A DNA stretch of 64,000 bases from Trichormus sp. NMC-1. GTDB taxonomy: Bacteria; Cyanobacteriota; Cyanobacteriia; Cyanobacteriales; Nostocaceae. The notes beneath the pieces are model-generated. The model had not been told where the DNA came from. It made no database searches and worked only from the letters and a program-made list of their open reading frames with translations. Below, piece by piece: positions 36,065 to 45,750 of the stretch; positions within the stretch are counted from its first letter, which is position 1; each line of letters begins with the position of its first letter. Location of the stretch: NCBI RefSeq assembly GCF_001858025.1, contig NZ_LZQD01000002.1:824572-888571 (forward strand), given 5' to 3'. The position numbers were made by a program, and so were the translations under genes.

Positions 36065-37538
36065 CGATTTTCCGCGCTTGATGTGGATTAAGAGGTATGA
36101 CAATCATAAAGGTCGATCCTGTTCCTGGTTGACTTTGGAGTTGAATCAAGCCACGATGCGCTTCCACGATTCCTCGGACAATTGATAATCCCAGACCAGA
36201 ACCATCTGAACGACGATAACTATTCTTGACACGAGCAAACCGCTCAAAAATTCGTTCTTGCTCACAGAGGTCAATTCCTGCTCCCGTATCCTGAACCCAT
36301 ATCTTAAATTCGCCATTATTGAGAGAAGCACCTAGGGTAATGCGATCGCATTCCTGGGTATGTTGGACAGCGTTCTGGGCTAAATTCATGACTGCTTGGG
36401 TGAGACGCTGGCGATCGCCTACTAATATTCCTTTCACCTTTCCCTGAAATTGCCAATTCCGATGAGCTAGAGCCTGTATCTTAGCAGATAGTGTGTTTAA
36501 AAAGGATTGAGCATCAATGGTTTCTAGTAGTAAAAAATCTGGACGCTCAGACTTTGCCAATAAACTCAGATCATCTACCAATCGACTCATGCGATCAATT
36601 TCGTCAATTACTAAATTAATGGTTTCCTGTTCAATACTAGAAGCCTGATCTAGATCAATTAGTTCTAAATGCCCTCTAATGATCGTGATCGGTGTTCTCA
36701 ATTCATGACTGACATCATTTATAAAGTGTTTTTGACTGACAAAAGCAGCTTCTAAACGATTCATCATGGCGTTGAAAGAGTTTGTTAATTCAGCCAATTC
36801 TCCACTTGTTTGGACTTCGATTCGCTCGTTGAGATTTGTCTCAGTGATTTTAATTGCTGTAGAGATGATGGAACTGAGGGGAGAAAGAACTTTTCCTGCC
36901 ATAAACCAGGTGACAACAACAGATAATATAAAGACACCTATCATCACCCAAAAAACTATTTTTAGGGTATCAAAAGCTTCTTCTTGCTCTCCACGTACAG
37001 CATGGACAACAATCAAGCGTCCAATAATCTGTTTTTCAAAGCGAATTGGTGTAACGATATAGAGAATATTACCAGTCTTCGTATTAGGTTGCAGTTTAAT
37101 ACCCTCCTGGACTGTTTTTATTTTTATCAAAGACTGCATCAATGATGATTCAGGCTGGAATCCATTAGGCAGTGCTTCTGGACTGGAACGATAAAAATCT
37201 TCATTCAAGACACCGATGAGATAAGTGTCATCTTCTGGGACGCGTCGTGAGAGATAAATGTTAAATAAGTTAGCGAGTTGCCCAGCATCTTTTGGATATT
37301 GTATTTCTTGATTTCTAAGAGCTAATTTATATTTTATCTTACTGTCATTACGAAGAAGTCCTTGAAATATTTCTGCTTCTTCTCTAATATCTTCAGTAAC
37401 CCGATTAGCAATTGCAGAAAATACAAATTTGAATATTAATGGTACTGTAATAACTAAAAATAGAGATAATAAAATAAAATAAAAAATAAAAATTCTTGAC
37501 CGAATAGAGGTAAATATAATTTTTCGATAATTCCACAT
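36036..37538 (-). CDS. membrane sensor histidine kinase
   Basis: 500 residues: TM1 (about 16-40, IFIFYFILLSLFLVITVPLI), an extracytoplasmic sensor of about 145 residues, TM2 (about 192-214), HAMP (214-267), HisKA with phospho-acceptor His278 in FINDVSHELRTPITI, and HATPase_c (NLAQNAVQHT, DTGAGI, RSDGSGLGLSIVRGIVEAH). It phosphorylates the downstream OmpR regulator. The sensor has no domain I recognise. A perfect hairpin at 37611-37641 lies upstream of its start. Confidence 0.93.
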   Translation of the reverse strand: MWNYRKIIFTSIRSRIFIFYFILLSLFLVITVPLIFKFVFSAIANRVTEDIREEAEIFQGLLRNDSKIKYKLALRNQEIQYPKDAGQLANLFNIYLSRRVPEDDTYLIGVLNEDFYRSSPEALPNGFQPESSLMQSLIKIKTVQEGIKLQPNTKTGNILYIVTPIRFEKQIIGRLIVVHAVRGEQEEAFDTLKIVFWVMIGVFILSVVVTWFMAGKVLSPLSSIISTAIKITETNLNERIEVQTSGELAELTNSFNAMMNRLEAAFVSQKHFINDVSHELRTPITIIRGHLELIDLDQASSIEQETINLVIDEIDRMSRLVDDLSLLAKSERPDFLLLETIDAQSFLNTLSAKIQALAHRNWQFQGKVKGILVGDRQRLTQAVMNLAQNAVQHTQECDRITLGASLNNGEFKIWVQDTGAGIDLCEQERIFERFARVKNSYRRSDGSGLGLSIVRGIVEAHRGLIQLQSQPGTGSTFMIVIPLNPHQARKIDVTNSDCRR

Positions 37539-37610
37539 AAAGCTAACTAAAGTAATGAATTAAATCCAGCTATTTATGCATATATAGCGTAAATGATTCA
37601 TGAACAAAAA

Positions 37611-37641
37611 GATCCCCGACTTCTTTAAGAAGTCGGGGATC
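37611..37641. repeat. perfect hairpin element (GATCCCCGACTTCTT palindrome)
   Basis: 15-bp arms GATCCCCGACTTCTT / AAGAAGTCGGGGATC around one central base. The same arms, opened by a 34-base loop, recur at 61044-61103. It is a dispersed cyanobacterial hairpin, and could work as a bidirectional terminator between the kinase and the beta-solenoid gene. Confidence 0.8.
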
Positions 37642-37776
37642 TAAGCCTCTCCTTCTTCGCCAATTCATTTTACCAAGGAGCAATATACAACGAGCATAGC
37701 GATCGCTCCTTGGTACAGAGTTAGTAAATGAAAGTGGAGTTTATCAAAGTATTCTTCTCAAGAATTACCGTGATTT

Positions 37777-38343
37777 TTATAACTTTGCACACTGATCTTC
37801 TTTACTACCTTGAACGATATTACCGCCACCAATTGGCTGAGGAGCATTTTCTTTACACTGCAAATTGCCGTTAATGCGATTTTGCCGAATCGTCACCCCT
37901 CCAGTATTTTGAACGGCTTGTAAACTTCCGCCAATTTGGTTTTGGTTAGCAACCATTTGTCCTGAGTTTGACTCGAACTGCACATCTCCAGTAATGCGTG
38001 TACTCACCACACGAGCAGTTCTACCCTGCTTCACTTGGATGCTTCCACCTACGGTAGCACTGGAATTTACATCGACTAGACTTGCTCCCTCGGCTTGAAT
38101 ATTGCCATTTACTTTTGCACCTATGGCCTTGAGGGTTGCTCCCCGTTCGACAACAATATTTCCTTTAACAGTTGTTCTATTGAGTGTACAAGTTTTGCCT
38201 TGAGGTACTTTCACATTATCAACGGTGATTGCACCTAAGCTTCCTTGGCAGGCAATTTCTTCTGCGATCGCAATATGAGGGAACATTAGACTAGTGCTAA
38301 GTCCGATTAATGTCATCGCCACACCGGAAATTGGTTTTAGCAT
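37777..38343 (-). CDS. secreted beta-solenoid protein, function unknown
   Basis: 188 residues: signal peptide (MLKPISGVAMTLIGLSTSLM, cleavage near AIAEE), then a regular solenoid with ten or so short strands: LNRTTVKGNIVVERGATLKA, IGAKVNGNIQAEGASLVDVN, VGGSIQVKQGRTARVVSTRI, NRINGNLQCKENAPQPIGGG. Cysteines at both ends (about 33, 47 and 164, 184) may brace it by disulfides. Bactofilin-like or cell-surface folding is suggested. Divergent from tpsB and convergent to nothing; the two-component system upstream could control it. Confidence 0.75.
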   Translation of the reverse strand: MLKPISGVAMTLIGLSTSLMFPHIAIAEEIACQGSLGAITVDNVKVPQGKTCTLNRTTVKGNIVVERGATLKAIGAKVNGNIQAEGASLVDVNSSATVGGSIQVKQGRTARVVSTRITGDVQFESNSGQMVANQNQIGGSLQAVQNTGGVTIRQNRINGNLQCKENAPQPIGGGNIVQGSKEDQCAKL

Positions 38344-38606
38344 TATGGTTAAAGTTTTTGTGAAAGGTTACAGTTATTAATGTCACACCGTTACATGAAC
38401 CTTGCTTAAATAATTCATGAGAAAAAGTTCATCAATATGTAATTCATTCTGTCTGGGTACTTATCAAAAAGACCGCTCCCAAGACCAATCAAAATCTTCA
38501 AACCGCTTCGGATTTTGGGCAGTATACTGGATGCAGTATTATGTATTTTTATATTTATGCAACTTAAATCCTATGAATTGATGACTTTAGACTTAAAGCA
38601 GTTTTT

Positions 38607-40382
38607 ATGTACTTAGACATACTCTTGATGACTCTCTGCGCGACGGACACTTTCCTCTCTTCGAGATGCTTCGCGAACAAGTTGGGAAACCCGCCTACGG
38701 AAGTCTCTTCCTCTGCGCCTCTGCGTGAGGCCAAAAATATAGAAATTAGCTATATCGCTCAACTACCTAACCCCATTATCCCTCAAAAACCTGAATTAAC
38801 CCCAGTTCAACCAGAACAGTCTCCACCTACTCCCCTGGAAACAAATCCACCCATACCGCAACCGGGGGAAATATCGCCGCAGATTCCGGGGACAATTCGT
38901 GTAGAAGGCGTTGAATTTGAGGGAAACACTGCATTTAGCGATCGCCAACTTGCAGAAGTCACCAAGCCCTTTACAGATAGGGAAATCACCTTTGGGGAAC
39001 TGATAGCAATAGAGACAGCCATAACGCAAAAATATGTCGAAGCCGGATATATAAATTCTGGTGCGGTGATTTCTGCTAACCAAACCTTTCCTAGAGAAGG
39101 TGGTGTGGTAAAAATCCAGATTATTGAAGGGGAATTAACAGAAATTAATATTATCGGCAATCGTCGCCTTAATGCTAATTATGTGCGATCGCGCCTAGAA
39201 ATCGCTACCAAAAAACCCCTCAACCGTAACCGATTACTAGAAGCCTTACAAATACTGCAACTAGACCCCCTCATTACTAATATATCTGCCGAACTCCAAC
39301 CAGGAAGCCGTCCCCAACAAAGTCGTTTACAAGTGCGAGTTAAAGAAGCAGATACCTTCAGTGGTGAAATATTTACAGATAACAATCGTTCTCCCAGCGT
39401 AGGTAGTTTCCGACGGGGGATAAAGATTAATCAAGGTAATTTACTCGGTTTGGGTGATGGATTACAGCTATCTTATACCAACAGTGATGGCAGTAATACT
39501 TTTGATGCCAGTTATATATTACCCATCAATGCCCGTAATGGCACAATTGAATTTACAACAGGTGTAACTAATACTAACGTCATTGAACAACCATTTAATC
39601 GCTGGGATATTGAAGGAAAATCACGCACATACCAACTCACATATCGTCAACCGATTGTTCAGAAGCCAAATCAAGAACTAGCTTTAGGGTTGACTTTTTC
39701 CCGACAGGAAAGCGAAACATCCCTATTCAATGAACGATTTCCCCTGTCTCCAGGAGCGAATAACGAAGGAGAAACCAGCGTTTCCAGTTTGCGGTTTTTC
39801 CAAGAATATGTGCAACGTAGCCCTCGTCAAGTTTTGGCCGCGCGATCGCAATTTTCCCTAGGAACAGATATTTTCAATGCTACAGTCAATAATAATGCAC
39901 CAGATAGTCGTTTTTTCGCATGGAGAGGACAAGGGCAATATGTGCGGTTATTAGCACCAGAAACTTTGTTAATTCTGCGTTCCGATATTCAGCTATCTAC
40001 AGATTCATTATTATCCTTAGAACAGATAGGAATTGGTGGAGCTAAAAGCGTGCGCGGCTATCGTCAAGATTTAATATTAACAGATAGCGGTGTCATTACT
40101 TCCGCAGAATTACGCGTCCCTATTGTGCGTTTACCGGAAATAAAAAGCGTTTTGCAAATTGCTCCTTTTATTGATTTTGGAATTGGGTGGAACTATTCTG
40201 GAGAAAAACCCAATTCCCAATCAAATAGTTTATTAGGTACAGGTTTAGGGTTAATCTGGCAAATGAGCAATCGTTTAAATGCCCGTTTAGATTATGGTAT
40301 TCCTTTAATTGATGTGAAAGCAAATAATCAAACTTTACAAGATCAAGGTTTTTATTTTACTATTAACTATTTTCTCTTTTAA
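38607..40382 (+). CDS. TpsB-type outer membrane transporter (ShlB/FhaC family)
   Basis: 591 residues: Pro-rich segment (AQLPNPIIPQKPELTPVQPE), POTRA 1 (IRVEGVEFEGNTAFSDRQLA, about 95-170), POTRA 2 (INIIGNRRLNANYVRSRLEI), then a 16-strand barrel ending with an aromatic residue (YFTINYFLF) and carrying the VRGY motif (IGIGGAKSVRGYRQDL). It secretes the TpsA protein encoded 3 bases downstream. The first 50 residues are odd: no signal peptide, and the DNA is a dispersed repeat (38707-38730) plus a related G/C-rich element near 38650-38700. The normal secretion signal seems overwritten. Bases 38759-39144 are copied exactly at 46018-46403. Confidence 0.88.
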   Translation: MYLDILLMTLCATDTFLSSRCFANKLGNPPTEVSSSAPLREAKNIEISYIAQLPNPIIPQKPELTPVQPEQSPPTPLETNPPIPQPGEISPQIPGTIRVEGVEFEGNTAFSDRQLAEVTKPFTDREITFGELIAIETAITQKYVEAGYINSGAVISANQTFPREGGVVKIQIIEGELTEINIIGNRRLNANYVRSRLEIATKKPLNRNRLLEALQILQLDPLITNISAELQPGSRPQQSRLQVRVKEADTFSGEIFTDNNRSPSVGSFRRGIKINQGNLLGLGDGLQLSYTNSDGSNTFDASYILPINARNGTIEFTTGVTNTNVIEQPFNRWDIEGKSRTYQLTYRQPIVQKPNQELALGLTFSRQESETSLFNERFPLSPGANNEGETSVSSLRFFQEYVQRSPRQVLAARSQFSLGTDIFNATVNNNAPDSRFFAWRGQGQYVRLLAPETLLILRSDIQLSTDSLLSLEQIGIGGAKSVRGYRQDLILTDSGVITSAELRVPIVRLPEIKSVLQIAPFIDFGIGWNYSGEKPNSQSNSLLGTGLGLIWQMSNRLNARLDYGIPLIDVKANNQTLQDQGFYFTINYFLF

Positions 40383-40385
40383 ATT

Positions 40386-43337
40386 ATGAAAATACTTTTT
40401 TGCACGCAGAGGCGCAGAGACACAGAGAAAATCAAAGAATTTAGGTGGAAATCTTCCTTTGCGCCTTTGCTCCTTTGTATCTTTGCGCGAAACTTTAATT
40501 CGCTCCCAGCCTTAGCCCAAGTTATTCCAGATAATACTCTAGGTTCGGAAAATTCCCACATTATCAATAATTCACTATCTGATCATATTGAAGGTGGAGC
40601 TATTCGTGGTTCTAGTCTGTTTCATAGTTTTCAAGAATTCAATGTTAGTGAAGGCAGAGGAGTCTATTTTACAAATCCCAACAATATCACCAATATCTTT
40701 ACCCGCGTTACAGGTAGCAATCCTAGCAATATTTTCGGAACATTAGGAGTTTTGGGAACTGCTAATTTATTTTTATTAAATCCCCAAGGAATTGTTTTTG
40801 GTAAAAATGCTCAATTAGATTTGCGGGGTTCGTTTTTTGCTTCTACGGCAGATAGTGTGGTATTTAATAATGGTTTTGAATTTAGTAGTAATAATCCCAC
40901 AACACCTTTATTAACTGTCAATATTCCTGTTGGGTTGAGATTTCGAGAAAATCCTGGGGCAATTATCAATCAATCACAAGCTAGAGGAACATTAAATTTA
41001 CCAAAATTATCCTTAGATATCCCAATATTAAATAATCTTGGTCTAGCCGTAGATACTGGTCAAAGTTTAGCCTTTATTGGTGGTAATATTCAACTTGATA
41101 ATGGTAATTTAACTGCTAATAGCGGACAAATTATTCTGGGTAGTGTGGCTAGTCCAGGTTTAGTTGATTTCGCTCTTAATCCAAAAAATACAACTTTCAA
41201 TTATGACAATATTCAGAATTTCGGCAATATTAAAATAACCAATAATTCACTTATTAATACTAGCGGTATTGGTGGTGGAACAATAGATTTAAAAAGTAAT
41301 AATATCCTTTTAAATAGTTCTCGTCTTTTTGCTTTAACTTTAGGAAATTTAGATGGAAATGGCATAAATATTAATGCTCAAAAACTCCGCGCTCAGGGGG
41401 GATCGCAAATATCCACTACAACCTTTGGTGAGGGTGCAGGAGGGGCTGTAAACATCAACACTAAAGAGGCTATAGAACTGAGTGGTGTAGGCTTTCCTAG
41501 TCTGCAAAATTTGATAGCTACATATCTGATAACTGGATTAGTAAACCCGTTTGATTCGCCAATTGTTTTGAGTAATAATACTTTTAGTACAGGGGCTGCT
41601 GGAGACATCATAATTAATACTGGTAATTTATTTTTAGAAAATGGAGCAGTCATAGGAGGTGGAACTTATGGATCTGAAAATGGGGGAAAACTCAATATCA
41701 ATGCCAAAGTTGTAGAATTAGTCAGTTCTGGAATTAACAGTGGTACTTTTCAGGGAAGTACCGGCAGAGGAGGAGATATTTCCATTAATTCAGAACGGTT
41801 AATAGTGCGTGATGGTTCTAGTTTAGCAAGCTTGAATCGCGGTGAAGGAGCATCAGGAAATATCAATATTCAAGCCTCTGAATCAGTAGAAGTATTGCGT
41901 ACTCCGGCTGGAAGTGTATCACAAACTTTAATTGGGACAACTTCTTTTGGTTCAACTGGCAAAGCTGGGGATATTACTATTGATACTAAACGATTATTGA
42001 TCTCTGATGGCGCGGGAATTACCTTAACAAGTGGTGTGGCTATTGGTAGTATGCTGCTTTATCCGACGGGGGGAACTGGAGGAAATTTAACAATTAGGGC
42101 GACTGAATCAGTAGAATTAACTGGTGTTTCTGGGGTTTTAGCGAATGGAGGCCGGAGTATTAGTTTCCTCAGTGCTGATACTTATACTAATAGCAGAGGA
42201 GGTGATATTTACCTTTCTACACCAGTGCTGACTCTTGAGAATGGGGGGATAATTTCGGCGGCTTCTTTAGGTTCAGGTGATGCAGGAAATATTACTATTG
42301 ATGCGGGGCTTGTACAGCTTTTAGGTATTCAAAATCCAGGGGAATTAAATAGTAGAATTCAAGCTTCTGTGGGGATTGTAGGTGAGTTCACTAATCCCAA
42401 CGCTACAGCAAATGCGGGTTCCTTAAATCTCAATGTTCAACAATTGCTTGTACAAAATGAATCTACAATTAATGTTCAGGCTTTAGGAACAGGGAAGGCT
42501 GGGAGTATTAATATTATTGCTGATGCTATTACCCTCAATAATCAAGGTAGTATTAATGGTAGTACGGATGCAGGTGGTGGGGGAAACGTTAATATCACAG
42601 CCAAAGATGTACAGTTACGTCGAGCCAGTACAATTACTACTGATGCGGGTAGTTCTGACGGTGGTAACATCAATATCAACAGTGACATCCTTTTAGCATT
42701 TCCCCAAGAAAATAGCGATATCACAGCTAATGCTCGCACAGCCCAAGGTGGCAAAGTTACTGTCAATGTTCCGAATATATTTGGTTTTACAGCGGTTAGT
42801 CGAGAACAAGTTAGAGAGCGTTTAGGGTTGACAGATGCCCAATTTGCAGCTTTACAGGTAAATCCTACATCACTACTGACTACCAGTGACATCGCCGCTT
42901 TTTCCCAAATATCGGGGCCTTCTTTACAAGGGACAGTCACTTTTAGCACTTCTGGGGTGAATCCTGCCCAAGGGTTGGTAGAAATACCGCAAAATGTCGT
43001 TGATCCTAATACTTTAATTGCCGCTAATCCCTGTACAAAAGGGGCAGGGAGCGAGTTTTCTATCACTGGACGGGGAGGAGTACCACCAAGTCCTAATGAC
43101 GCTCTGAGCGGTAATTCTCAGCAGTTTGCTTGGGTGGAAGAGGCAGGGGGGCAGGGTGCAGGGCGCAGGGAGCAGAGAGAAATAATTACTAATCACCAAT
43201 TACCTAAAACTGAAGTTATACCGGCGAAAGGTTGGGTGATGAATGAAAAGGGAGAAGTGACGCTTTTGGCTTATGAACCAACGGGGGAATTTTCTCAACG
43301 TGATTGGCGACCTTTATCTAATTGTCAGCCAGAGTGA
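40386..43337 (+). CDS. TpsA-type filamentous haemagglutinin-like exoprotein
   Basis: 983 residues. Signal peptide FAPLLLCIFARNFNSLPALA followed by the TPS secretion domain (QVIPDNTLGSENSHI, FHSFQEFNVSEGRGVYFTNP, LFLLNPQGIVFGKNAQLDLR, NPGAIINQS) to about residue 270, then a long right-handed beta-helix of Gly/Asn-rich repeats (GGDITI-like coils). Typical of cyanobacterial TPS proteins, whose roles are mostly unknown (adhesion or toxin display). The signal peptide is encoded by dispersed repeats (40403-40428 and 40454-40489), and another repeat gives AGGQGAGRREQRE near residue 918. tpsB and tpsA form one unit. Bases 42107-42373 are copied at 45751-46017. Confidence 0.88.
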   Translation: MKILFCTQRRRDTEKIKEFRWKSSFAPLLLCIFARNFNSLPALAQVIPDNTLGSENSHIINNSLSDHIEGGAIRGSSLFHSFQEFNVSEGRGVYFTNPNNITNIFTRVTGSNPSNIFGTLGVLGTANLFLLNPQGIVFGKNAQLDLRGSFFASTADSVVFNNGFEFSSNNPTTPLLTVNIPVGLRFRENPGAIINQSQARGTLNLPKLSLDIPILNNLGLAVDTGQSLAFIGGNIQLDNGNLTANSGQIILGSVASPGLVDFALNPKNTTFNYDNIQNFGNIKITNNSLINTSGIGGGTIDLKSNNILLNSSRLFALTLGNLDGNGININAQKLRAQGGSQISTTTFGEGAGGAVNINTKEAIELSGVGFPSLQNLIATYLITGLVNPFDSPIVLSNNTFSTGAAGDIIINTGNLFLENGAVIGGGTYGSENGGKLNINAKVVELVSSGINSGTFQGSTGRGGDISINSERLIVRDGSSLASLNRGEGASGNINIQASESVEVLRTPAGSVSQTLIGTTSFGSTGKAGDITIDTKRLLISDGAGITLTSGVAIGSMLLYPTGGTGGNLTIRATESVELTGVSGVLANGGRSISFLSADTYTNSRGGDIYLSTPVLTLENGGIISAASLGSGDAGNITIDAGLVQLLGIQNPGELNSRIQASVGIVGEFTNPNATANAGSLNLNVQQLLVQNESTINVQALGTGKAGSINIIADAITLNNQGSINGSTDAGGGGNVNITAKDVQLRRASTITTDAGSSDGGNININSDILLAFPQENSDITANARTAQGGKVTVNVPNIFGFTAVSREQVRERLGLTDAQFAALQVNPTSLLTTSDIAAFSQISGPSLQGTVTFSTSGVNPAQGLVEIPQNVVDPNTLIAANPCTKGAGSEFSITGRGGVPPSPNDALSGNSQQFAWVEEAGGQGAGRREQREIITNHQLPKTEVIPAKGWVMNEKGEVTLLAYEPTGEFSQRDWRPLSNCQPE

Positions 43338-43471
43338 ACATGGAAATATATTTATTATTCCTGTTTTTCTCCTACGATCTATCTCAGGGAATATCTATTA
43401 TTTAATGTTATTTTTCCTTGGTTTTGTTGGGATACAATAGCGGCATATTCCAAACCCAACCCAATATAAAT

Positions 43472-44605
43472 ATGATTTCATTAACTAGTTTACAAAACCT
43501 TGAAAAACATATTCCCATAGTGGGAGATGTGCATACCAAAAGTCCGATTGCCTACAGAGCAACCCGTATCGCAGTTAGTACAGTTAATGCTGTGCAAATG
43601 GCAGTAGCAGAGTCCTACATTAATGGATTAGAAGTACCAGATTCTGTGTTGCGATCGCTTTTTGATAGTTGTATGCCCGTCTTTTTCAAATATTTTCCAT
43701 CTCTCCTTGCACCCTACGAATGGGTATTAACAGAAACAGAGCATACCGCCGAAGGTGCGCCAGATTTAATGAAAATTCAGTACGATTTGCCTCAAGCTAT
43801 GCTGAATCCCATGTTAGGTGATGGAAAACTCATTTATCCTAAATATAGTATGGGATTGTGGGAAAAAGGAGCAGCCAATCTAGAACAATCGCAAATGCAA
43901 ATGATGGATGATGTAATTGATAAATTAGAAATAAAAGATGGCGATAATATTTTAGATTTTGGCTGTGGTTGGGGTTGCGTAGCAAATTATATTCTGTCCA
44001 AATTCCCTAATGTCAAGTTTACAGGAATTAACTTGAGTCACGAGCAATGTGAATATATGCGTCAGAAAATGCAAGATCCTGAAAGTTACCTGAGTTCAGG
44101 TCGTTTTACTCTCTATGAAGGAGATTTGAATGATTCCCAATTTGAAACAAAATTTGATAAAATTCTCTCAATTGGCGTTTTTTGTCATGTAGGTAATTTA
44201 ACAAAAGCTTTCCAAAAGCTGGCATCTTTTCTCAAGGATAATGGTCGGGTTTTTATTCACATTATCACAGTCCGCACTCCTAATAATATCTCCAGTGTTT
44301 TTACCCACAAATACATTTTTCCTCATGGACGTTACTGGAAATATGATGCAGTTCCTAGCTATAATCAAGACCTAAAAACTATTAATAGATGGTATCTTAA
44401 TGGCTCTAATTACTCCAGAACTTTTGCTAATTGGCTGAAAAATTTTGATGATTCTCATGCAATAGTTAAAGATTTAGATTACGGTATTGAATATGCCAAA
44501 TTTCGCCGCATTTGGCGGTTCTATTTGATTTGGTTTGTCTCTAATTTTGCAAGTTGTGACGGTGAATACAATGGTAATGGACAATATTTAATGGTTCATG
44601 CTTAA
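43472..44605 (+). CDS. class I SAM-dependent methyltransferase (CFA-synthase-like)
   Basis: 377 residues from the ATG before MISLTSLQNLEKHIP; the open frame extends 18 codons upstream without a family match. Helical N-terminal part (50-140), then SAM motif I ILDFGCGWGCVANYILSKFP (about 183-202), TGINLSHEQCEYMRQKM, and FDKILSIGVFCHVGNLTKAF. The order and the C-terminal FRRIWRFYLIWFVSNFASCD match the cyclopropane-fatty-acid/coclaurine N-methyltransferase-like group found in plants and cyanobacteria. Substrate unknown. Followed by a strong hairpin at 44623-44658. Confidence 0.83.
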   Translation: MISLTSLQNLEKHIPIVGDVHTKSPIAYRATRIAVSTVNAVQMAVAESYINGLEVPDSVLRSLFDSCMPVFFKYFPSLLAPYEWVLTETEHTAEGAPDLMKIQYDLPQAMLNPMLGDGKLIYPKYSMGLWEKGAANLEQSQMQMMDDVIDKLEIKDGDNILDFGCGWGCVANYILSKFPNVKFTGINLSHEQCEYMRQKMQDPESYLSSGRFTLYEGDLNDSQFETKFDKILSIGVFCHVGNLTKAFQKLASFLKDNGRVFIHIITVRTPNNISSVFTHKYIFPHGRYWKYDAVPSYNQDLKTINRWYLNGSNYSRTFANWLKNFDDSHAIVKDLDYGIEYAKFRRIWRFYLIWFVSNFASCDGEYNGNGQYLMVHA

Positions 44606-45042
44606 GCTTTGAAGATACTGCCAGTTCCCCCCCTAACTCCCTTAATAAGGGGGGAACTAGAGTAAAAGTCCCCCTTATTTTTTCTACTAACTCAAGTTGC
44701 TAGTTATCTGGTTGAACCTGGTAATTGGTAATTCGTAATTCGTAATTCGTAATTGGGTAATTGGTGAGTAAATTTCTGTCTTCATCCTGTTAATCCTTTA
44801 ATCCTGGACATCCTGATATGGCTTACGCCACGCTATGCCTACGGCACACTACGTGAACGCTATCAGACAGTTTACTTAACTAGCAACTTACGTTACTAAA
44901 AATACTCTATTAGGATTGGGTAAAGATAAATCTTCCTGAATTAATTCTTCAACTGATAACAAATACTATGATTTAGCCAAATAATTATATAAAATGCCCT
45001 AGTATCAGTGTAAAATAATCATAACCATTCAAGAGGTGAATT
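44606..45042. other. 437-base intergenic region made of dispersed repeats
   Basis: Contains a terminator-like hairpin AGTTCCCCCC (44623-44632) / GGGGGGAACT (44649-44658), a tandem AATTCGT run at about 44728-44755, and a G/C-rich repeat GGCTTACGCCACGCTATGCC around 44820-44865. No gene is visible before Uma2. Confidence 0.6.
44623..44658 (+). terminator. hairpin behind the methyltransferase gene
   Basis: Perfect 10-bp stem AGTTCCCCCC/GGGGGGAACT with a 16-base loop, starting 18 bases after the stop codon. No strict T-run follows at once, so termination is plausible, not sure. Confidence 0.55.
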
Positions 45043-45672
45043 ATGGTTCAAACCTTAACTAAACCAGTAACCTTTGACGAATTTATCCAATGGTATCCAG
45101 AAACAGGATTACGCTATGAATTACACAACGGAGTAATTATTGAAATGAACCCGCCACTAGGAGATCATGAGGAAATTATTGGATTTTTAGTAGAAGAAAT
45201 AGTCACAGAATACAAAAAACTCCAATTTCCTTATTTTATCCCTAAAACAGCTTTAATTAAAACACCTAACGGTTCATCAGCCTATTCACCTGATTTATTA
45301 CTATTGAATAGAAATAACTTAGTTAATGAACCCTTGTGGAAAAAAGAATCAACCATTACTCAAGCTGCTTCTGTTCCTTTAGTCATAGAAATTGTTAGCA
45401 GTAATTGGAAAACAGATTATTCCATCAAAGCTGATGAATATGAATCAATGGGTATTCCTGAATATTGGATAGTTGATTATGCTGCTTTCGGTGGGAGAAG
45501 ATTTATCGGTAATCCTAAACAACCAACTATCTCAGTATATTCCTTAATTGATGAAGAATATGAAATTAATCAATTTAGAGGTGATGATCAAATCATATCT
45601 CCACTTTTTCCAGATTTAAACTTAACGATTTCTCAGATTTTAAGTAGGTGGGCGTTAAAAAATATAATATAG
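45043..45672 (+). CDS. Uma2-family (DUF820) putative endonuclease
   Basis: 209 residues: FDEFIQWYPETGLRYELHNG, then GSSAYSPDLLLLNRNNL (Asp), VPLVIEIVSSNWKTDYSIK (Glu, Lys), ADEYESMGIPEYWIVDYAAF. Same family as 21834-22436, with about 45% visible identity. AGAGGTG precedes the ATG. It lies inside the TPS-CHAT region but points the same way, so it may be a passenger. Confidence 0.87.
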   Translation: MVQTLTKPVTFDEFIQWYPETGLRYELHNGVIIEMNPPLGDHEEIIGFLVEEIVTEYKKLQFPYFIPKTALIKTPNGSSAYSPDLLLLNRNNLVNEPLWKKESTITQAASVPLVIEIVSSNWKTDYSIKADEYESMGIPEYWIVDYAAFGGRRFIGNPKQPTISVYSLIDEEYEINQFRGDDQIISPLFPDLNLTISQILSRWALKNII

Positions 45673-45720
45673 ACCTAACCCCCCCAGCCCCCTTCCCTAC
45701 CAGGGAAGTGGGAGTCAAAG

Positions 45721-45743
45721 CCTCTCCCCTACAAGGGGAGAGG
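45721..45743. repeat. hairpin repeat at the edge of a copied segment
   Basis: CCTCTCCCCT-aca-AGGGGAGAGG is a perfect 10-bp hairpin, part of a dispersed repeat 45675-45750 that also has CCCCCCAGCCCCCTTCCC. The copied tpsA piece starts 8 bases after it. Confidence 0.7.
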
Positions 45744-45750
45744 TTTGGAG

